Source: Oceanobacillus piezotolerans
GTDB lineage: Bacteria > Bacillota > Bacilli > Bacillales > Amphibacillaceae
NCBI RefSeq assembly: GCF_003665065.1
Contig: NZ_RCHR01000002.1
Location: 730,738-794,737 of the forward strand
Length of the DNA stretch: 64,000 nucleotides
Reading direction: 5' to 3'
This document shows, in pieces, positions 1 through 9,276 of the stretch; position 1 is the stretch's first letter; every line of letters starts with the position of its first letter. A program made the position numbers and the translations under genes. Under the pieces are notes generated by a model. The model did not search any database, was not told the DNA's origin, and worked only from the letters and a program-made list of their open reading frames with translations.

Positions 1-912
1 CAAGAAGAAGCAAATGAAATCCAAGCGAAGAATTTCAGTCATGCGACACAGGATTTGTATGAGGCAATCGAACGCGGTGACTATCCAGAATGGGAACTAT
101 TCGTTCAAATTATGGAGGATGATTATCATCCGGAGCTTGATTTCGATCCGCTTGATGATACAAAACTGTGGCCTGAGGACAAGTTCCCATGGCTTCCAGT
201 AGGTCGTATGGTACTTGACCGCAATCCAGTCGATTACCATGCAGAAATTGAACAAGCTGCTTTTGGTACAGGGGTTCTAGTTGATGGAATGGACTTCTCA
301 GATGATAAGATGCTGCAAGGACGTACATTCTCCTACTCTGATACACAGCGATATCGTGTTGGGGCGAACTATCTGCAGCTTCCGGTGAATGCACCGAAAA
401 CGGACGTTCGAACAAATCAACATCGTGGTCAAATGGATTTCCGCGATAAGAAAGAGAATGGTGAAAATCCACATATTAACTATGAGCCATCCATGCTTGG
501 CGGCTATCAAGAAGCAAACAAAGAAGAACGTGTACAGCATCGTCCACACTACAATGCTCAGGCCATGAGTGAACCAATTGACCGTCCAAATTACTATGGC
601 CAAGCAGGCGAAACATATCGCAGCTTTGAGGATTGGGAACGCGACGATTTAATAAATAATTTATCCAATGCTCTTGCTGTCTGTGATAAGAAAATTCAAG
701 ATGCCATGGTTTATCACTTCACTCAAGCAGATGAAGACTATGGTCGCCGTGTGAAGGAAGGCATTGAGAAGAAAATGGAAGAATTGCAGAAGATGGAAAA
801 TAAAGTTCCTGGCCGTGAAGCAGGTCAATCGAAATTCGGTCAAGGTTCGTTAGCAGCAAATGAGGCAACAAAGGAAGCTGTTGATAAAGGGCATGAAGCT
901 GATCCATATTAA
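1..912 (+). CDS. Monofunctional heme catalase, C-terminal part (5' end outside window)
   Basis: The reading frame is open from base 1 and covers the C-terminal 303 residues of a catalase, which converts two H2O2 to O2 and water in the cytoplasm. The heme-ligating tyrosine lies in the R-x-F-x-Y motif ([11 protein letters not shown], Tyr codon at 334-336). It is followed by the conserved NYLQLPVN stretch and by the NADPH-site region characteristic of small-subunit catalases. The catalytic His and Asn are upstream of the window. The protein ends without the extra flavodoxin-like domain of large-subunit catalases. A rho-independent terminator follows directly, so this is the last gene of its transcript. 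I do not assign a specific kat symbol because only the C-terminal part is visible. Confidence 0.95.
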   Translation, partial: QEEANEIQAKNFSHATQDLYEAIERGDYPEWELFVQIMEDDYHPELDFDPLDDTKLWPEDKFPWLPVGRMVLDRNPVDYHAEIEQAAFGTGVLVDGMDFSDDKMLQGRTFSYSDTQRYRVGANYLQLPVNAPKTDVRTNQHRGQMDFRDKKENGENPHINYEPSMLGGYQEANKEERVQHRPHYNAQAMSEPIDRPNYYGQAGETYRSFEDWERDDLINNLSNALAVCDKKIQDAMVYHFTQADEDYGRRVKEGIEKKMEELQKMENKVPGREAGQSKFGQGSLAANEATKEAVDKGHEADPY

Positions 913-929
913 TAGAAAGTAAAAAAATA

Positions 930-965
930 AAGGGGACAGGATTGGCTTTCTGTCCCCCTTTTTAA
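930..965 (+). terminator. Terminator of the catalase gene
   Basis: GGGGACAG (932-939) pairs with CTGTCCCC (950-957) around a 10-base loop and is followed by a short T run. It lies 20 bases after the catalase stop codon. Confidence 0.85.
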
Positions 966-1074
966 TTTGAAGAAGAAGTGCTCCTGTAGAACAATAATTT
1001 TATTTGAGCCGTTTACCTCTAAGGTGCCCTCCCCTTTCCATTACACTTCGTCCCAGAAACAACATAGTAGATAA

Positions 1075-1485
1075 CTATGAATTAAGATTCTCCTTCTCAT
1101 ATGATGCCTGTTCCACGTTAAATTCTATCATGTTACCATCCGGATCCTGACAAAATATTTGCGCGAACCCACTCTTACTTTCTGGTTTTAATAATATATC
1201 TACACCTGCTTCTTCCAAATAACGACGGGTATCGTTATAACTTTTAACTCGAATCGCTAAGTGGCCGTCCCTGGAATCTAATTTCCGGCTTGTTCTTAAT
1301 GTTTCTGAATCTTTATAAACGATTAAATGCAACTGTTGGTCGCCAATTTGGTACCAGGCCCCTGGAAAGTCAAAATTAGGCCGATCCAATTCTTTAAAAC
1401 CAAGGATGTCTCCGTAGAAATCCTTTGCCTTTTCCAAATCAGTTACTGGTAAACTTACATGATGAAACTCTTCAATATGAATCAT
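1075..1485 (-). CDS. VOC (glyoxalase/bleomycin resistance) superfamily protein
   Basis: A single-domain vicinal-oxygen-chelate protein of 136 residues. The first half begins HHVSLPVTDLEKAKDFY, the usual opening of the beta-alpha-beta-beta-beta repeat, and the second half has GHLAIRV and ends with DPDGNMIEFN. The His/His/Glu positions fit the metal site of glyoxalase- or fosfomycin-resistance-like enzymes, but the substrate cannot be told from sequence. The frame is open to a further ATG at 1521. I chose the ATG at 1485 because GAGGTG sits 9 bases upstream of it and because family members start there. It is a single gene, transcribed on the minus strand. Confidence 0.85.
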   Translation of the reverse strand: MIHIEEFHHVSLPVTDLEKAKDFYGDILGFKELDRPNFDFPGAWYQIGDQQLHLIVYKDSETLRTSRKLDSRDGHLAIRVKSYNDTRRYLEEAGVDILLKPESKSGFAQIFCQDPDGNMIEFNVEQASYEKENLNS

Positions 1486-1590
1486 ATCTTTAAACACCTC
1501 ATTATAAGTTTCTTGTACCATTTAATAGGATGTGCTCCCCTTGTTATGTGGTTACTTTAATTTTATCAAAGGGTGTCCTTTTTGTGTGCA

Positions 1591-1636
1591 AAAAAGCGTG
1601 ATACTCACCAATTTATTGGAGGGTATCACGCTTTTA
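1591..1636 (-). terminator. Terminator of the DUF4015 hydrolase gene
   Basis: AAAAGCGTGATAC (1592 onward) and GTATCACGCTTTT (1623-1635) form a long stem. Read on the minus strand it ends in a T run, 35 bases past the stop codon of the gene at 1669. Confidence 0.85.
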
Positions 1637-1668
1637 ATTGCTGGGGTTTTGTCCCAGCCTCTTTTAAC

Positions 1669-2874
1669 TTAATCACCAGGTGTGTAATCCACACCTTCCG
1701 TATACGTATTGCCTGCATCCCAAAGTAGAAATTCATTCACGCCGTGATCTGCGAGTGCTCGAATTTGTGCTTCCACTTCTTCTGCACCGTAGTTTTTATA
1801 ATTTCCGCTGCCAAGATACGAGGCAGTAAAGTCCTGCAGCCACGGCCTGCTTGTTGGCGGGTCTTCCATCTTACCGAGCACTTCTTTTTCTACTTTCATA
1901 TATTCATCAATCACCTGGTATGGCTCAAGATCAGGTTTTGCTATATTAAAATAGCCGTTTCCCCAGTGGCTTGGGTAAATCATCGAAGAAATGACATCAA
2001 CATTTTCCGATATTTTGGTAAAGTTCTGCCCAATACCCGGTGCTTCCGGTAAGGTTGCTGAATAACCAAAAATATCAACTGAAACATCGACCCCATATGG
2101 TTTTAATTCCTGATAAGCATGTGCAACAAAATCCGTTACCGCATTTACGCGCTGCTGCACATCATCTTCTTCTCCTTCATAATCACCGTGAGTATAATTT
2201 AATTCATCAGCCCGATTTTCAAATCCTTCTGGGAAACGAACGTAATCAAATTGAATCTCTTTGAATCCCATTTTTGCTGCTTGCTTAGCGATTTCAATAT
2301 TGTAGTTCCAAACATCTTTCGAAAATGGATTAACAAAGTTTTCACCGCGCCCATTTTCCCAAACACTTCCATCCTCATGCGTAAAGGATAAGTCCGGACG
2401 TTCTTGGGCCAGTCGAGAGTCTTTAAATACAACAATTCTCGCAATCGGGTAAATACCATTTTCTTCCACCGTCTTCATAAGCGACTCGCCGTCTACAATG
2501 TCTTTAGAAAATTTCTGCACGAGTTCATTTTCAGATTGCAAATCTAACATCATATCGCCGAAATCATCCTTCACATCAATGACCATCGCATTAAGCTCTG
2601 TATCGTTTACTAAATCAACGAGTTTATCCATGCGCGCCCCGCCGGCTGAGTGACCGGTCACATAAATGCCTTTCACTCCCTCTTCAGGGTAAGGGATTTC
2701 CACGCCACTGTCATAGGTAAATTGTTCGGGAATTTCCTCTGGCACTTTTAGAATTGGCTCTTCATTTATTTTCAGCAATTTTGTTTCTAAATTTTCCTCC
2801 GCATACGCACCGTCTGTGGGCAGGCAGAACATAGTGATGAGCACTGCAGTACTAATTAAAAATTTCTTCATCAT
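1669..2874 (-). CDS. Secreted putative glycoside hydrolase, DUF4015 family
   Basis: A 401-residue protein with an N-terminal signal peptide (MKKFLISTAVLITMF, cleavage near AYAEE) and one TIM-barrel-like DUF4015 domain. Family hallmarks are GIYVTGHSAGG near residue 70, INAMVIDVKDDFG-type wording near 95, IQFDYVRFPEG near 205 and DVSVDIFGYS near 260. The acidic residues in DVKDD, FDYVRFPEG and VDIFG are the probable catalytic or binding residues. The family is annotated as a putative carbohydrate-active enzyme; its substrate is not known. It overlaps or abuts the polysaccharide deacetylase gene upstream (start codon ATG next to that gene's stop), so the two are probably cotranscribed with ykyA as an exported cell-envelope operon. 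Confidence 0.85.
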   Translation of the reverse strand: MMKKFLISTAVLITMFCLPTDGAYAEENLETKLLKINEEPILKVPEEIPEQFTYDSGVEIPYPEEGVKGIYVTGHSAGGARMDKLVDLVNDTELNAMVIDVKDDFGDMMLDLQSENELVQKFSKDIVDGESLMKTVEENGIYPIARIVVFKDSRLAQERPDLSFTHEDGSVWENGRGENFVNPFSKDVWNYNIEIAKQAAKMGFKEIQFDYVRFPEGFENRADELNYTHGDYEGEEDDVQQRVNAVTDFVAHAYQELKPYGVDVSVDIFGYSATLPEAPGIGQNFTKISENVDVISSMIYPSHWGNGYFNIAKPDLEPYQVIDEYMKVEKEVLGKMEDPPTSRPWLQDFTASYLGSGNYKNYGAEEVEAQIRALADHGVNEFLLWDAGNTYTEGVDYTPGD

Positions 2875-3761
2875 TCCGCCTGTCCTCCTTTATTCGGACT
2901 ATAGATCAAATCTGGATCAACTAATGTATAGCCTTTTTCACGCAATCCGGTAATTATCCCATCCAGTGCCTCTTTCGTCCATTCACGATCATGCATGAGT
3001 AAATTGGCGCCATCATTCAAATAGGCTGTGTTCACCATGATATCCGCGAGTGCCCCTGGCTCCTGATACTCCGGTTCCCAGTCATAGCCATATGTCCAGT
3101 TCATTAGCACCATATCTTCCTCTTCTGCAACCCGTTTCGTATAATCCGTATTCAAACCATGCGGCGCACGAAAGAAACGCGGACGCTCGCCGGTAATTTC
3201 CTCAACCAGATCATTTACTTTAACGATTTCCTCTCGTTGCTGTTCCTCGCTGATATCAGTCAAAGTTGGGTGAGTATATGTATGATTGCCTATTTCATAT
3301 CCCATTTCATGGATTTTTTTCAGCTTTTCTTTCCCTTCTTCAGATTCCAAATACATCCCATTTACAAAAAAGATCGCCGGTGCATCATGCTCTTTTAGAA
3401 TTTCTGCCATTTCTACCGCATTTCCGTCTGGTGCATCATCAAATGTAAGCAATGCAACTTGCGATTCTGCTTCTTCTGTCAGCGGTTCAACTGTGAAGTT
3501 TTCTGGGTTTACTTCATAAGAATAATCAACATTACTTTGCTGTGAATCTTCAAGTTCAGCTGTACTATGCTCATCAACCGCTTCCTCTTCTGATTCCGTT
3601 CCCTCTGATTCTTGCCCTTCTTGATTCTCTATACTGCTTTCATTTTGCGTTTCTTCCTCTTCTGCAACTGCGTGCTCTACTTGGCCTTCTGCTGTACTTT
3701 GACAGCCGGACATTGCAACTAAAGCTACGATTGCAATAACTGATATGATTCGTTTCTTCAT
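2871..3761 (-). CDS. Polysaccharide deacetylase (NodB-fold) lipoprotein
   Basis: The first 20 residues end in a lipobox (ALVAMSGC), so it is a membrane-anchored lipoprotein. An acidic Glu/Ser-rich linker of about 70 residues precedes a NodB domain. The motifs are TFDDAPDG (metal/catalytic Asp pair; most relatives have DGP), HTYTHP (metal-binding His pair), FRAPHG and a late LLMHD. The likely action is removal of N- or O-acetyl groups from peptidoglycan or another surface glycan. The ATG at 3761 is preferred over 3779 because AGAGGAG lies 7 bases upstream; the earlier ATG overlaps the ykyA stop. The gene is flanked by ykyA and the DUF4015 hydrolase gene on the same strand with almost no spacing. 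Confidence 0.88.
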   Translation of the reverse strand: MKKRIISVIAIVALVAMSGCQSTAEGQVEHAVAEEEETQNESSIENQEGQESEGTESEEEAVDEHSTAELEDSQQSNVDYSYEVNPENFTVEPLTEEAESQVALLTFDDAPDGNAVEMAEILKEHDAPAIFFVNGMYLESEEGKEKLKKIHEMGYEIGNHTYTHPTLTDISEEQQREEIVKVNDLVEEITGERPRFFRAPHGLNTDYTKRVAEEEDMVLMNWTYGYDWEPEYQEPGALADIMVNTAYLNDGANLLMHDREWTKEALDGIITGLREKGYTLVDPDLIYSPNKGGQAE

Positions 3762-3778
3762 GTGGTACTCCTCTCTCA

Positions 3779-4414
3779 TTAAGACGCATTCGCTTTTTCA
3801 TTTAATGCTACTTGAAGTGATTCATAATCGTTCTGCAGTGCAGCAAGCTGTTCATCTAATTGAAGTAAAAATTCACTCGTTTTCTCATCATTTGAAGCAA
3901 TACTTTCGATTCCTTCTGTCATCGTCTTATATGTTGCATTGTCTTCAGCAAGTGACTTAAAAAACTCCTCTTGCTCTCTTAGTGCATCTGCATAATGGGA
4001 CATATAATCAGAAATTGATGATGTTAGCTGATCGAGCGACTCAGTCAACGCGCCAACATCCTCTTCCGGCAGATCACTGGTATCATTGTCTGTAAAAGCT
4101 GTATAATTTTCCTCCAGCTGGTTCCTATATTCTTCTATTCTATTAAGCGATTCCTTTCTCGCCTCAATATTTGCAAATACAGTCGATGATCCATCTGCCA
4201 AACTCTTTAACTCCTTATCCTCAGCCAAAGTCTGCTCAAAAGAATCCTGCAGCTCAGATTCTTGTTTCACAATAGAATTGAGTTCGTCAACCAGCCCATT
4301 CCCGGTAGTATGTACGGACTCCGTTACAGCCATCGCATTCTCTACCTGATTGGCACAGCCACCGAGCAAAAATAAACCTAAAAAACTAGTAACAATAACA
4401 ATTAACCTATCCAT
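3779..4414 (-). CDS. ykyA: YkyA family putative cell-wall binding lipoprotein
   Basis: A 211-residue protein with a lipobox (LFLLGGC, Cys20) followed by a long, almost entirely alpha-helical, Glu/Gln/Leu-rich region with heptad-like spacing. This is the pattern of the YkyA family of putative cell-wall binding lipoproteins. The molecular role is not established. It is the first gene of the ykyA-deacetylase-DUF4015 cluster. The ribosome binding site AAGGGGTAG lies just before the ATG. Its stop overlaps the alternative upstream ATG of the next gene. Confidence 0.82.
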   Translation of the reverse strand: MDRLIVIVTSFLGLFLLGGCANQVENAMAVTESVHTTGNGLVDELNSIVKQESELQDSFEQTLAEDKELKSLADGSSTVFANIEARKESLNRIEEYRNQLEENYTAFTDNDTSDLPEEDVGALTESLDQLTSSISDYMSHYADALREQEEFFKSLAEDNATYKTMTEGIESIASNDEKTSEFLLQLDEQLAALQNDYESLQVALNEKANAS

Positions 4415-5167
4415 GATCTACCCCTTTTTTATAACAGATGATATTGATAATAGTCAGCTAGATTACAAGAAAAGAGAGCAGTAAATCAAAGCATACAGGA
4501 GCGGTTTAAGATTTTTCCTTTCCTAAACCTCTTCTCAGTTGTGCTTTAATCTGTTGTATTATGTATTTTTGCAAAAGCTTATGTTTTGTCTCTCTTCTTT
4601 TCTTGTCGAACTCTATACTATTTTCAATATCTTCTCTGTCGTTTCTTACTAATAAATGATTTTAATAACTTCTTCCCTTATAAGAAAACTATTAAACATG
4701 CATTGATTAATATAACTTTAATAGTATCACAAAACACCTTTCCCAACTTATTTGCTGCCGAGACTAGTTTTCAAATTAAACCTGCAATTTTCAATAAAAT
4801 CATCTAACAATAATTTTTGATCGAGCATGTTGAATAATGTTTAATTTGTACATGAATTGTAGAAAGTATTTAGAAAACAGGTCGAATCCAGCATATCTTT
4901 ATCTTGCATCTTATTCTTAAATCCTGATTATAAACAAGGCCTCCATGAACCATCCATTCTATGTCTACAACTATCAATAGCAACTTAACCAAATGATGTT
5001 ATCATAAAAAGAACCAGCAGCCATGTTACTGGTTTACACTTCCAGGGTAGTGTTATAATGGTCAAAACTTAGAATCATCATACATAATATGTGAATGACT
5101 AAACAACGATTGGAAACAATAAAAGGACATTGGTGCATTTGCCCTTGTCCCTATAGGAGGAATTCGA
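4415..5167. other. Intergenic region between ykyA and cydD
   Basis: This 750-base AT-rich divergent spacer separates the minus-strand lipoprotein operon from cydDC. It holds a good sigma-A-like promoter for cydD near 5033-5059 and a small hairpin (GGACA/TGTCC, about 5125-5150) before the cydD ribosome binding site. The 73-codon frame at 4586-4807 has low-complexity composition and no convincing ribosome binding site, so I do not call it a gene. Confidence 0.5.
5033..5059 (+). promoter_or_regulatory. Candidate sigma-A promoter for cydDC
   Basis: TTTACA (5033-5038), a 15-base spacer, then an extended -10 TGTTATAAT with TATAAT at 5054-5059. The start of cydD is about 105 bases downstream. The short spacer is compensated by the TGn extension; this is prediction only. 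Confidence 0.5.
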
Positions 5168-6898
5168 TTGGCAACATTAAAGGACTTGGCATCTAAGCAA
5201 AAATCGAAAATCTTTTCTCTCGTTATTATCGCTGTGTTGTCCGGCTTATCTATAATTCTTCAGGCCTATTTATTTGTAGTGATTGTCGATCTTATTTTTC
5301 TAAAGCAAGAACCCTTCTCCGAGGTCCTCTCCCTTTTAATAGGATTATTAGGTGTTATGTTTGCAAGAACCCTTTTTCAATATACCAGCGGGAGAATTGG
5401 CATCAAAATGGCCTCGAAAGTAAAGAATGATGTAAGAAAAGCTTTACTGCATAAATTCTCCAATAATCCAATTCTAGCCTCCACAAAAGGACAATCGGGG
5501 CAAAAAGTAAGTGTAATGATGGATGCAGTCGATGAAATTGACAGTTATTTTTCAAGCTATATTCCACAGGTGATCCAGGCTTCCATCATTCCGCTCATGA
5601 TTCTCATTTATATCTTCACCCAGCATTGGATGACAGCAGTTATTATTGTAATTACAGCACCATTCATCCCAATTTTCATGATGATTATCGGCTTTCAAAC
5701 GAAAGATAAAGCAGAGCAGCAATTGGATAAAATGGCGGCCTTTTCGGGCAAGTTTCTGGACACCTTGCAGGGGCTTACGACGTTAAAACTATACGGTCGT
5801 TCCAATGAGAAAAAGAAAGAAATCGAAAAAAGCAGCCTTGATTTTCGAGATGCAACGATGGAAGTATTAAAAATCGCCTTCTCCAATTCGTTGGCATTGG
5901 AATTCATCTCCATGTTAAGTATTGGGCTTATCGCTTTAGAGGTAGCAATTCGTTTAATTATTTTTCAGGATATATCCTTTTTCATCGGATTTCTTATGTT
6001 AGTACTCGCACCAGAGTTTTATACAAAATTAAAAGACTTGGGCAGCGCATTCCATACAGGAAGAAGCAGTATGGGTGCGGCTAAAAAGATCCAACACGAA
6101 TTGGCTGAAGAGCAGCAAGCTGTGACTTGGGGTAATGAACGGCTTCCAACAGATCAACCACCGAAAATCAGCTTAAAAAATGCTGGCTTTTATTATGGAG
6201 AAGCTACTTTTTCCCTAAAGCAAATCGATGTCGAAATTAACCCTTATGAACAAGTAGCAATTGTTGGAAGAACAGGCTCAGGGAAAACGACGTTGCTCCA
6301 TCTGATTGCAGGACTGCTTCCATTAGCAGAAGGAGAAATAGAAGTAAATGGGCGCCCGCTTTCTTCTTATCGTGAGAATGATTGGTATGACAGGTTAAGC
6401 TATATTTCACAGGATCCATATTTATTTTCTGGAACAATCGCAGAAAATATTGCAATTGGCACTCAGATGAACGCGACGAGACAGGAAATAGAAGATGCAG
6501 CTCGTCAAGCAGGAATTTCTGATCTCTTTGAATCTCTTGAAAATGGATATGACACACCCATTGGGGAAGCTGGAAGAGGACTTTCAGGTGGGGAAAAACA
6601 GCGAACCGCGATTGCAAGAGCTTTTCTTAAAAAGCCATCGATTATTCTCTTTGACGAGCCTACAACCGGACTGGACTTGGAAACAGAACGAATTTTACAA
6701 GCTTCCATCAAGAAACTGGCAAAGCATTCCACCATTATCACGGTCGCACATCGGCTTCATACGATTCAACATGCGGATAAAATTTTATTTATGGAGAATG
6801 GACAGGTCTTAGCAGTTGGCACTCATGAGGAATTGCTGCAAACGGTGACATCCTATCGACAAATGGTTGAAGAACAACAAGGAGGTGCCTTACATTGA
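5168..6898 (+). CDS. cydD: ABC exporter subunit CydD (cytochrome bd assembly type)
   Basis: A 576-residue half-transporter. Six membrane spans occupy residues 1-310 and an ATPase domain follows, with Walker A GRTGSGKTT near 367, signature LSGGEKQR near 472, Walker B IILFDEP near 493 and the H-loop HRL near 527. The stretch LMLVLAPEFYTKLKDLG is typical of CydD. The CydDC heterodimer exports a thiol or handles heme, and is needed to assemble cytochrome bd oxidase. The TTG start has AGGAGG 6 bases upstream. The stop overlaps the start of cydC by three bases. The oxidase genes cydABS lie 18 kb away rather than in the same operon. Confidence 0.92.
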   Translation: MATLKDLASKQKSKIFSLVIIAVLSGLSIILQAYLFVVIVDLIFLKQEPFSEVLSLLIGLLGVMFARTLFQYTSGRIGIKMASKVKNDVRKALLHKFSNNPILASTKGQSGQKVSVMMDAVDEIDSYFSSYIPQVIQASIIPLMILIYIFTQHWMTAVIIVITAPFIPIFMMIIGFQTKDKAEQQLDKMAAFSGKFLDTLQGLTTLKLYGRSNEKKKEIEKSSLDFRDATMEVLKIAFSNSLALEFISMLSIGLIALEVAIRLIIFQDISFFIGFLMLVLAPEFYTKLKDLGSAFHTGRSSMGAAKKIQHELAEEQQAVTWGNERLPTDQPPKISLKNAGFYYGEATFSLKQIDVEINPYEQVAIVGRTGSGKTTLLHLIAGLLPLAEGEIEVNGRPLSSYRENDWYDRLSYISQDPYLFSGTIAENIAIGTQMNATRQEIEDAARQAGISDLFESLENGYDTPIGEAGRGLSGGEKQRTAIARAFLKKPSIILFDEPTTGLDLETERILQASIKKLAKHSTIITVAHRLHTIQHADKILFMENGQVLAVGTHEELLQTVTSYRQMVEEQQGGALH

Positions 6899-8625
6899 GA
6901 GATATATCTGTCATTATCAAAGTATTGCTTATGGAAAAGAAAGATATTTACCTCTCTGTTTTATTTGGCGTCATTGCGGGATTAACAGCTGTAGGATTGT
7001 TTTCTTCTAGTGGATATTTAATTTCAAAGGCCGCATTAGCTCCTCCGATTTACACTTTAATGATACTCGTTTCCATCGTAAAATTATTAGGAATTATATC
7101 GGCATTAAGCCGCTACGGGGAACGCTTTTTTTCCCATCGTGCGACATTTACGATGCTGAGTAATTTACGTGTATCCTTTTATGAAAAATTAGAGCCGCTG
7201 GCACCGAGATTATTTCATCGTTTTCGAAGTGGTGACCTTCTAGCAAGAATTGTTGGCGATGTGGAAACACTGCAAAATTTCTTTTTACGTGTCTTCTACC
7301 CTCCCATTGTGTTAGCTCTTGTTTTCTTTTGCACGATTCTATTCACTTCTGTCTTTTCTGTTCCTGTTGCGCTGATTCTTTTAATCGGATTTTTCCTTAC
7401 CACCATTGTGGTACCAGTATTATTCGCAATAGGTCAACGAAAGGTTAAAAGCAGCGTTAGAAAGCAACGAGGTGATTTGTCGACTAAGCTAACCGAGTTT
7501 CTTTATGGCTTTCGTGATTTAAAAATCTATCAGCAACTGCAAGTGAAAGAGAATGTAATCGATCAATCTTCCCTTGCATATTCAAGGGAGCAGGAACGGA
7601 ACGGAATTCATCAACTATTCAGCGAGTCGATGAATACATTCCTTTCCCTCGTGGTTTCTTGGGTTGTTCTAGGCGTGGCAGCTTATCTGGTCACTACTGG
7701 ACAATTAAACGGGATTTTTCTAGCCTTGCTTGTGATGATTTCGCTAACCGTTTTTGAAAACACTTCACCTATGGCTGCTTTTGCAAGTCACTTTGAAGAT
7801 AGCCGCCAAGCAGCAGAACGGCTAGGAGCAGTAGTAAGTGAGAAATCATTCGATAAAAAGATACAAAAAATAGAGCAGAATTACGATAAAGCCCCGTCGA
7901 TCACGATGGAAAATGTAACGTTTGGATTTCCTGGAGAATCCCGGGCAGCCCTGAAAGACTTTTCTGCAGTATTTCCATCTGGATCAAAAACAGCAATAGT
8001 CGGTCCAAGTGGTTCGGGAAAATCCACGGCGATGCAACTGTTCTTAAACATCTATTCTCCTGACGCGGGCAGCATCAATATTAATGGGCAGCCAATAGAA
8101 CAGATTACAAATGAAAGTATTTGGAAACATACAAATGTAGTTTTGCAGGAGAATCACTTTTTCTACGGAACAATAAAAGACAATCTATTACTCGCGAAAG
8201 ACAATCTCACCGATCAAGAAATGGAATTAGCTCTGGAGAATGTAAAGCTAGGACATTTTTCATTGGATGATGAAGTACTCGAGAAAGGAGAAAACCTTTC
8301 AGGCGGCGAGAAGCAGCGTCTTGCAATAGCAAGAGCAATGTTGAAAAACGCTCCAATCTGGATATTGGATGAACCAACCTCTTCCATGGATGCACTTACT
8401 GAATCACATATATATCAAAGAATCTTCCAGCAAGCTAAAGATGATACGCTCATTTTAATTAGCCATAAATTAACTGGGTTAGAAAAAATGGATCAAATAA
8501 TGGTGATGGAAAATGGCAAGCTTATTGAAAAAGGAACCTTTGATGAGTTAATGAAAGAGCAAGGTTATTTTTATAAAATGAAGCAAATTGAAAAAAGCGT
8601 GTTTTTAGCGGGTAATGGCAGTTAG
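6895..8625 (+). CDS. cydC: ABC exporter subunit CydC (cytochrome bd assembly type)
   Basis: The 576-residue partner of CydD, starting with TTG inside TTGA, where it overlaps the cydD stop (translational coupling); AAGGAGGTG lies 6 bases upstream. YGERFFSHRATF in the membrane part and LRVSFYEKLEPLAP are CydC hallmarks. The ATPase domain has Walker A GPSGSGKST near 370, LSGGEKQR near 468 and IWILDEP near 488. With CydD it forms the heterodimeric exporter at the cytoplasmic membrane. A terminator follows about 200 bases later. Confidence 0.92.
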   Translation: MRDISVIIKVLLMEKKDIYLSVLFGVIAGLTAVGLFSSSGYLISKAALAPPIYTLMILVSIVKLLGIISALSRYGERFFSHRATFTMLSNLRVSFYEKLEPLAPRLFHRFRSGDLLARIVGDVETLQNFFLRVFYPPIVLALVFFCTILFTSVFSVPVALILLIGFFLTTIVVPVLFAIGQRKVKSSVRKQRGDLSTKLTEFLYGFRDLKIYQQLQVKENVIDQSSLAYSREQERNGIHQLFSESMNTFLSLVVSWVVLGVAAYLVTTGQLNGIFLALLVMISLTVFENTSPMAAFASHFEDSRQAAERLGAVVSEKSFDKKIQKIEQNYDKAPSITMENVTFGFPGESRAALKDFSAVFPSGSKTAIVGPSGSGKSTAMQLFLNIYSPDAGSININGQPIEQITNESIWKHTNVVLQENHFFYGTIKDNLLLAKDNLTDQEMELALENVKLGHFSLDDEVLEKGENLSGGEKQRLAIARAMLKNAPIWILDEPTSSMDALTESHIYQRIFQQAKDDTLILISHKLTGLEKMDQIMVMENGKLIEKGTFDELMKEQGYFYKMKQIEKSVFLAGNGS

Positions 8626-8962
8626 AATATAGGTTATCTTTGGTATAGAGTTGTGCGGTTTTGTGTAGCGGGGTTAAATCCTCTTGGTAATGGGATAATT
8701 TTTGGCACGGAGGGAGCTACTTTTCTAATGTCGTGACCGCTTGCACGGTAGTAGAGCCGCCCCATAATTCACAAGGTATTTCACAAGATTTCCACGACTG
8801 TTTTCACAGTATAAAAAAATTAAGAAGGCTCAGAGAACTAAAATCCTCTAGCCTTATTTTTATTCTACTAAAGCACACGTTTGTTTAATAACATATATAA
8901 TGAAATAGGTTTTTAATAAACTTTTGGATTTATTCTCTTTTAAGTTCGTGTCACGGCAAACT
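8626..8962. other. Spacer after cydC
   Basis: The stretch contains only the cydC terminator at 8825-8862. I see no reading frame or other recognisable element. Confidence 0.5.
8825..8862 (+). terminator. Terminator of cydDC
   Basis: AAGGCT-c-AGAG (8825-8835) pairs with CTCT-a-GCCTT (8846-8855), followed by ATTTTTATT. Confidence 0.75.
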
Positions 8963-9272
8963 TCATTCTTCCATAAAAGCAATAATATCATGATACAGCT
9001 TCTCAGGATGGGTGAGATTTGCCATATGGTCAGCACCTGGAATTCCTGTGATTCGAGCGTCTGAGTGCTTACGAAAATAATTGGCAACACGAGGATTATC
9101 GGATGAATCCTCCTTACCAATTATCAATAATGTTTTGGCCGTCAATTCTCCTAATCTTTCGATAGCCGGTGGCTGTGGCCAAATCAATTTAATAAGCGAA
9201 CATTCGGTTCATATGGGGCCGAAGTAATTGAACCATTCAATCGCGGTGAGGACTGGCTATATAGGAGTTGAT
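8963..9272 (-). pseudogene. Alpha/beta hydrolase, 5'-truncated and frameshifted
   Basis: The C-terminal third of an alpha/beta hydrolase is readable: IWPQPPAIERLGEL, then TLLIIGKEDSSDNPR (the acid-residue strand) and IPGADHMANLTHPE with the catalytic histidine. Upstream of 9187 the similarity continues in another frame (LNGSITSAPYEPNVRLL) and drops into a stop, so one base is missing near 9190. The whole N-terminal part, with the nucleophile elbow, is absent and the remnant butts against the neighbouring transglutaminase gene. It is non-functional as read. A sequencing error could explain the frameshift but not the missing N terminus. Confidence 0.75.
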
Positions 9273-9276
9273 AAAT

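Noticed and set aside
110..472. 120-codon minus-strand frame opposite the catalase gene
   Set aside because: A shadow of the strongly coding catalase frame; no family similarity.
4586..4807. 73-codon plus-strand frame in the ykyA-cydD spacer
   Set aside because: Low-complexity hydrophobic composition, no ribosome binding site, no similarity to a known family.
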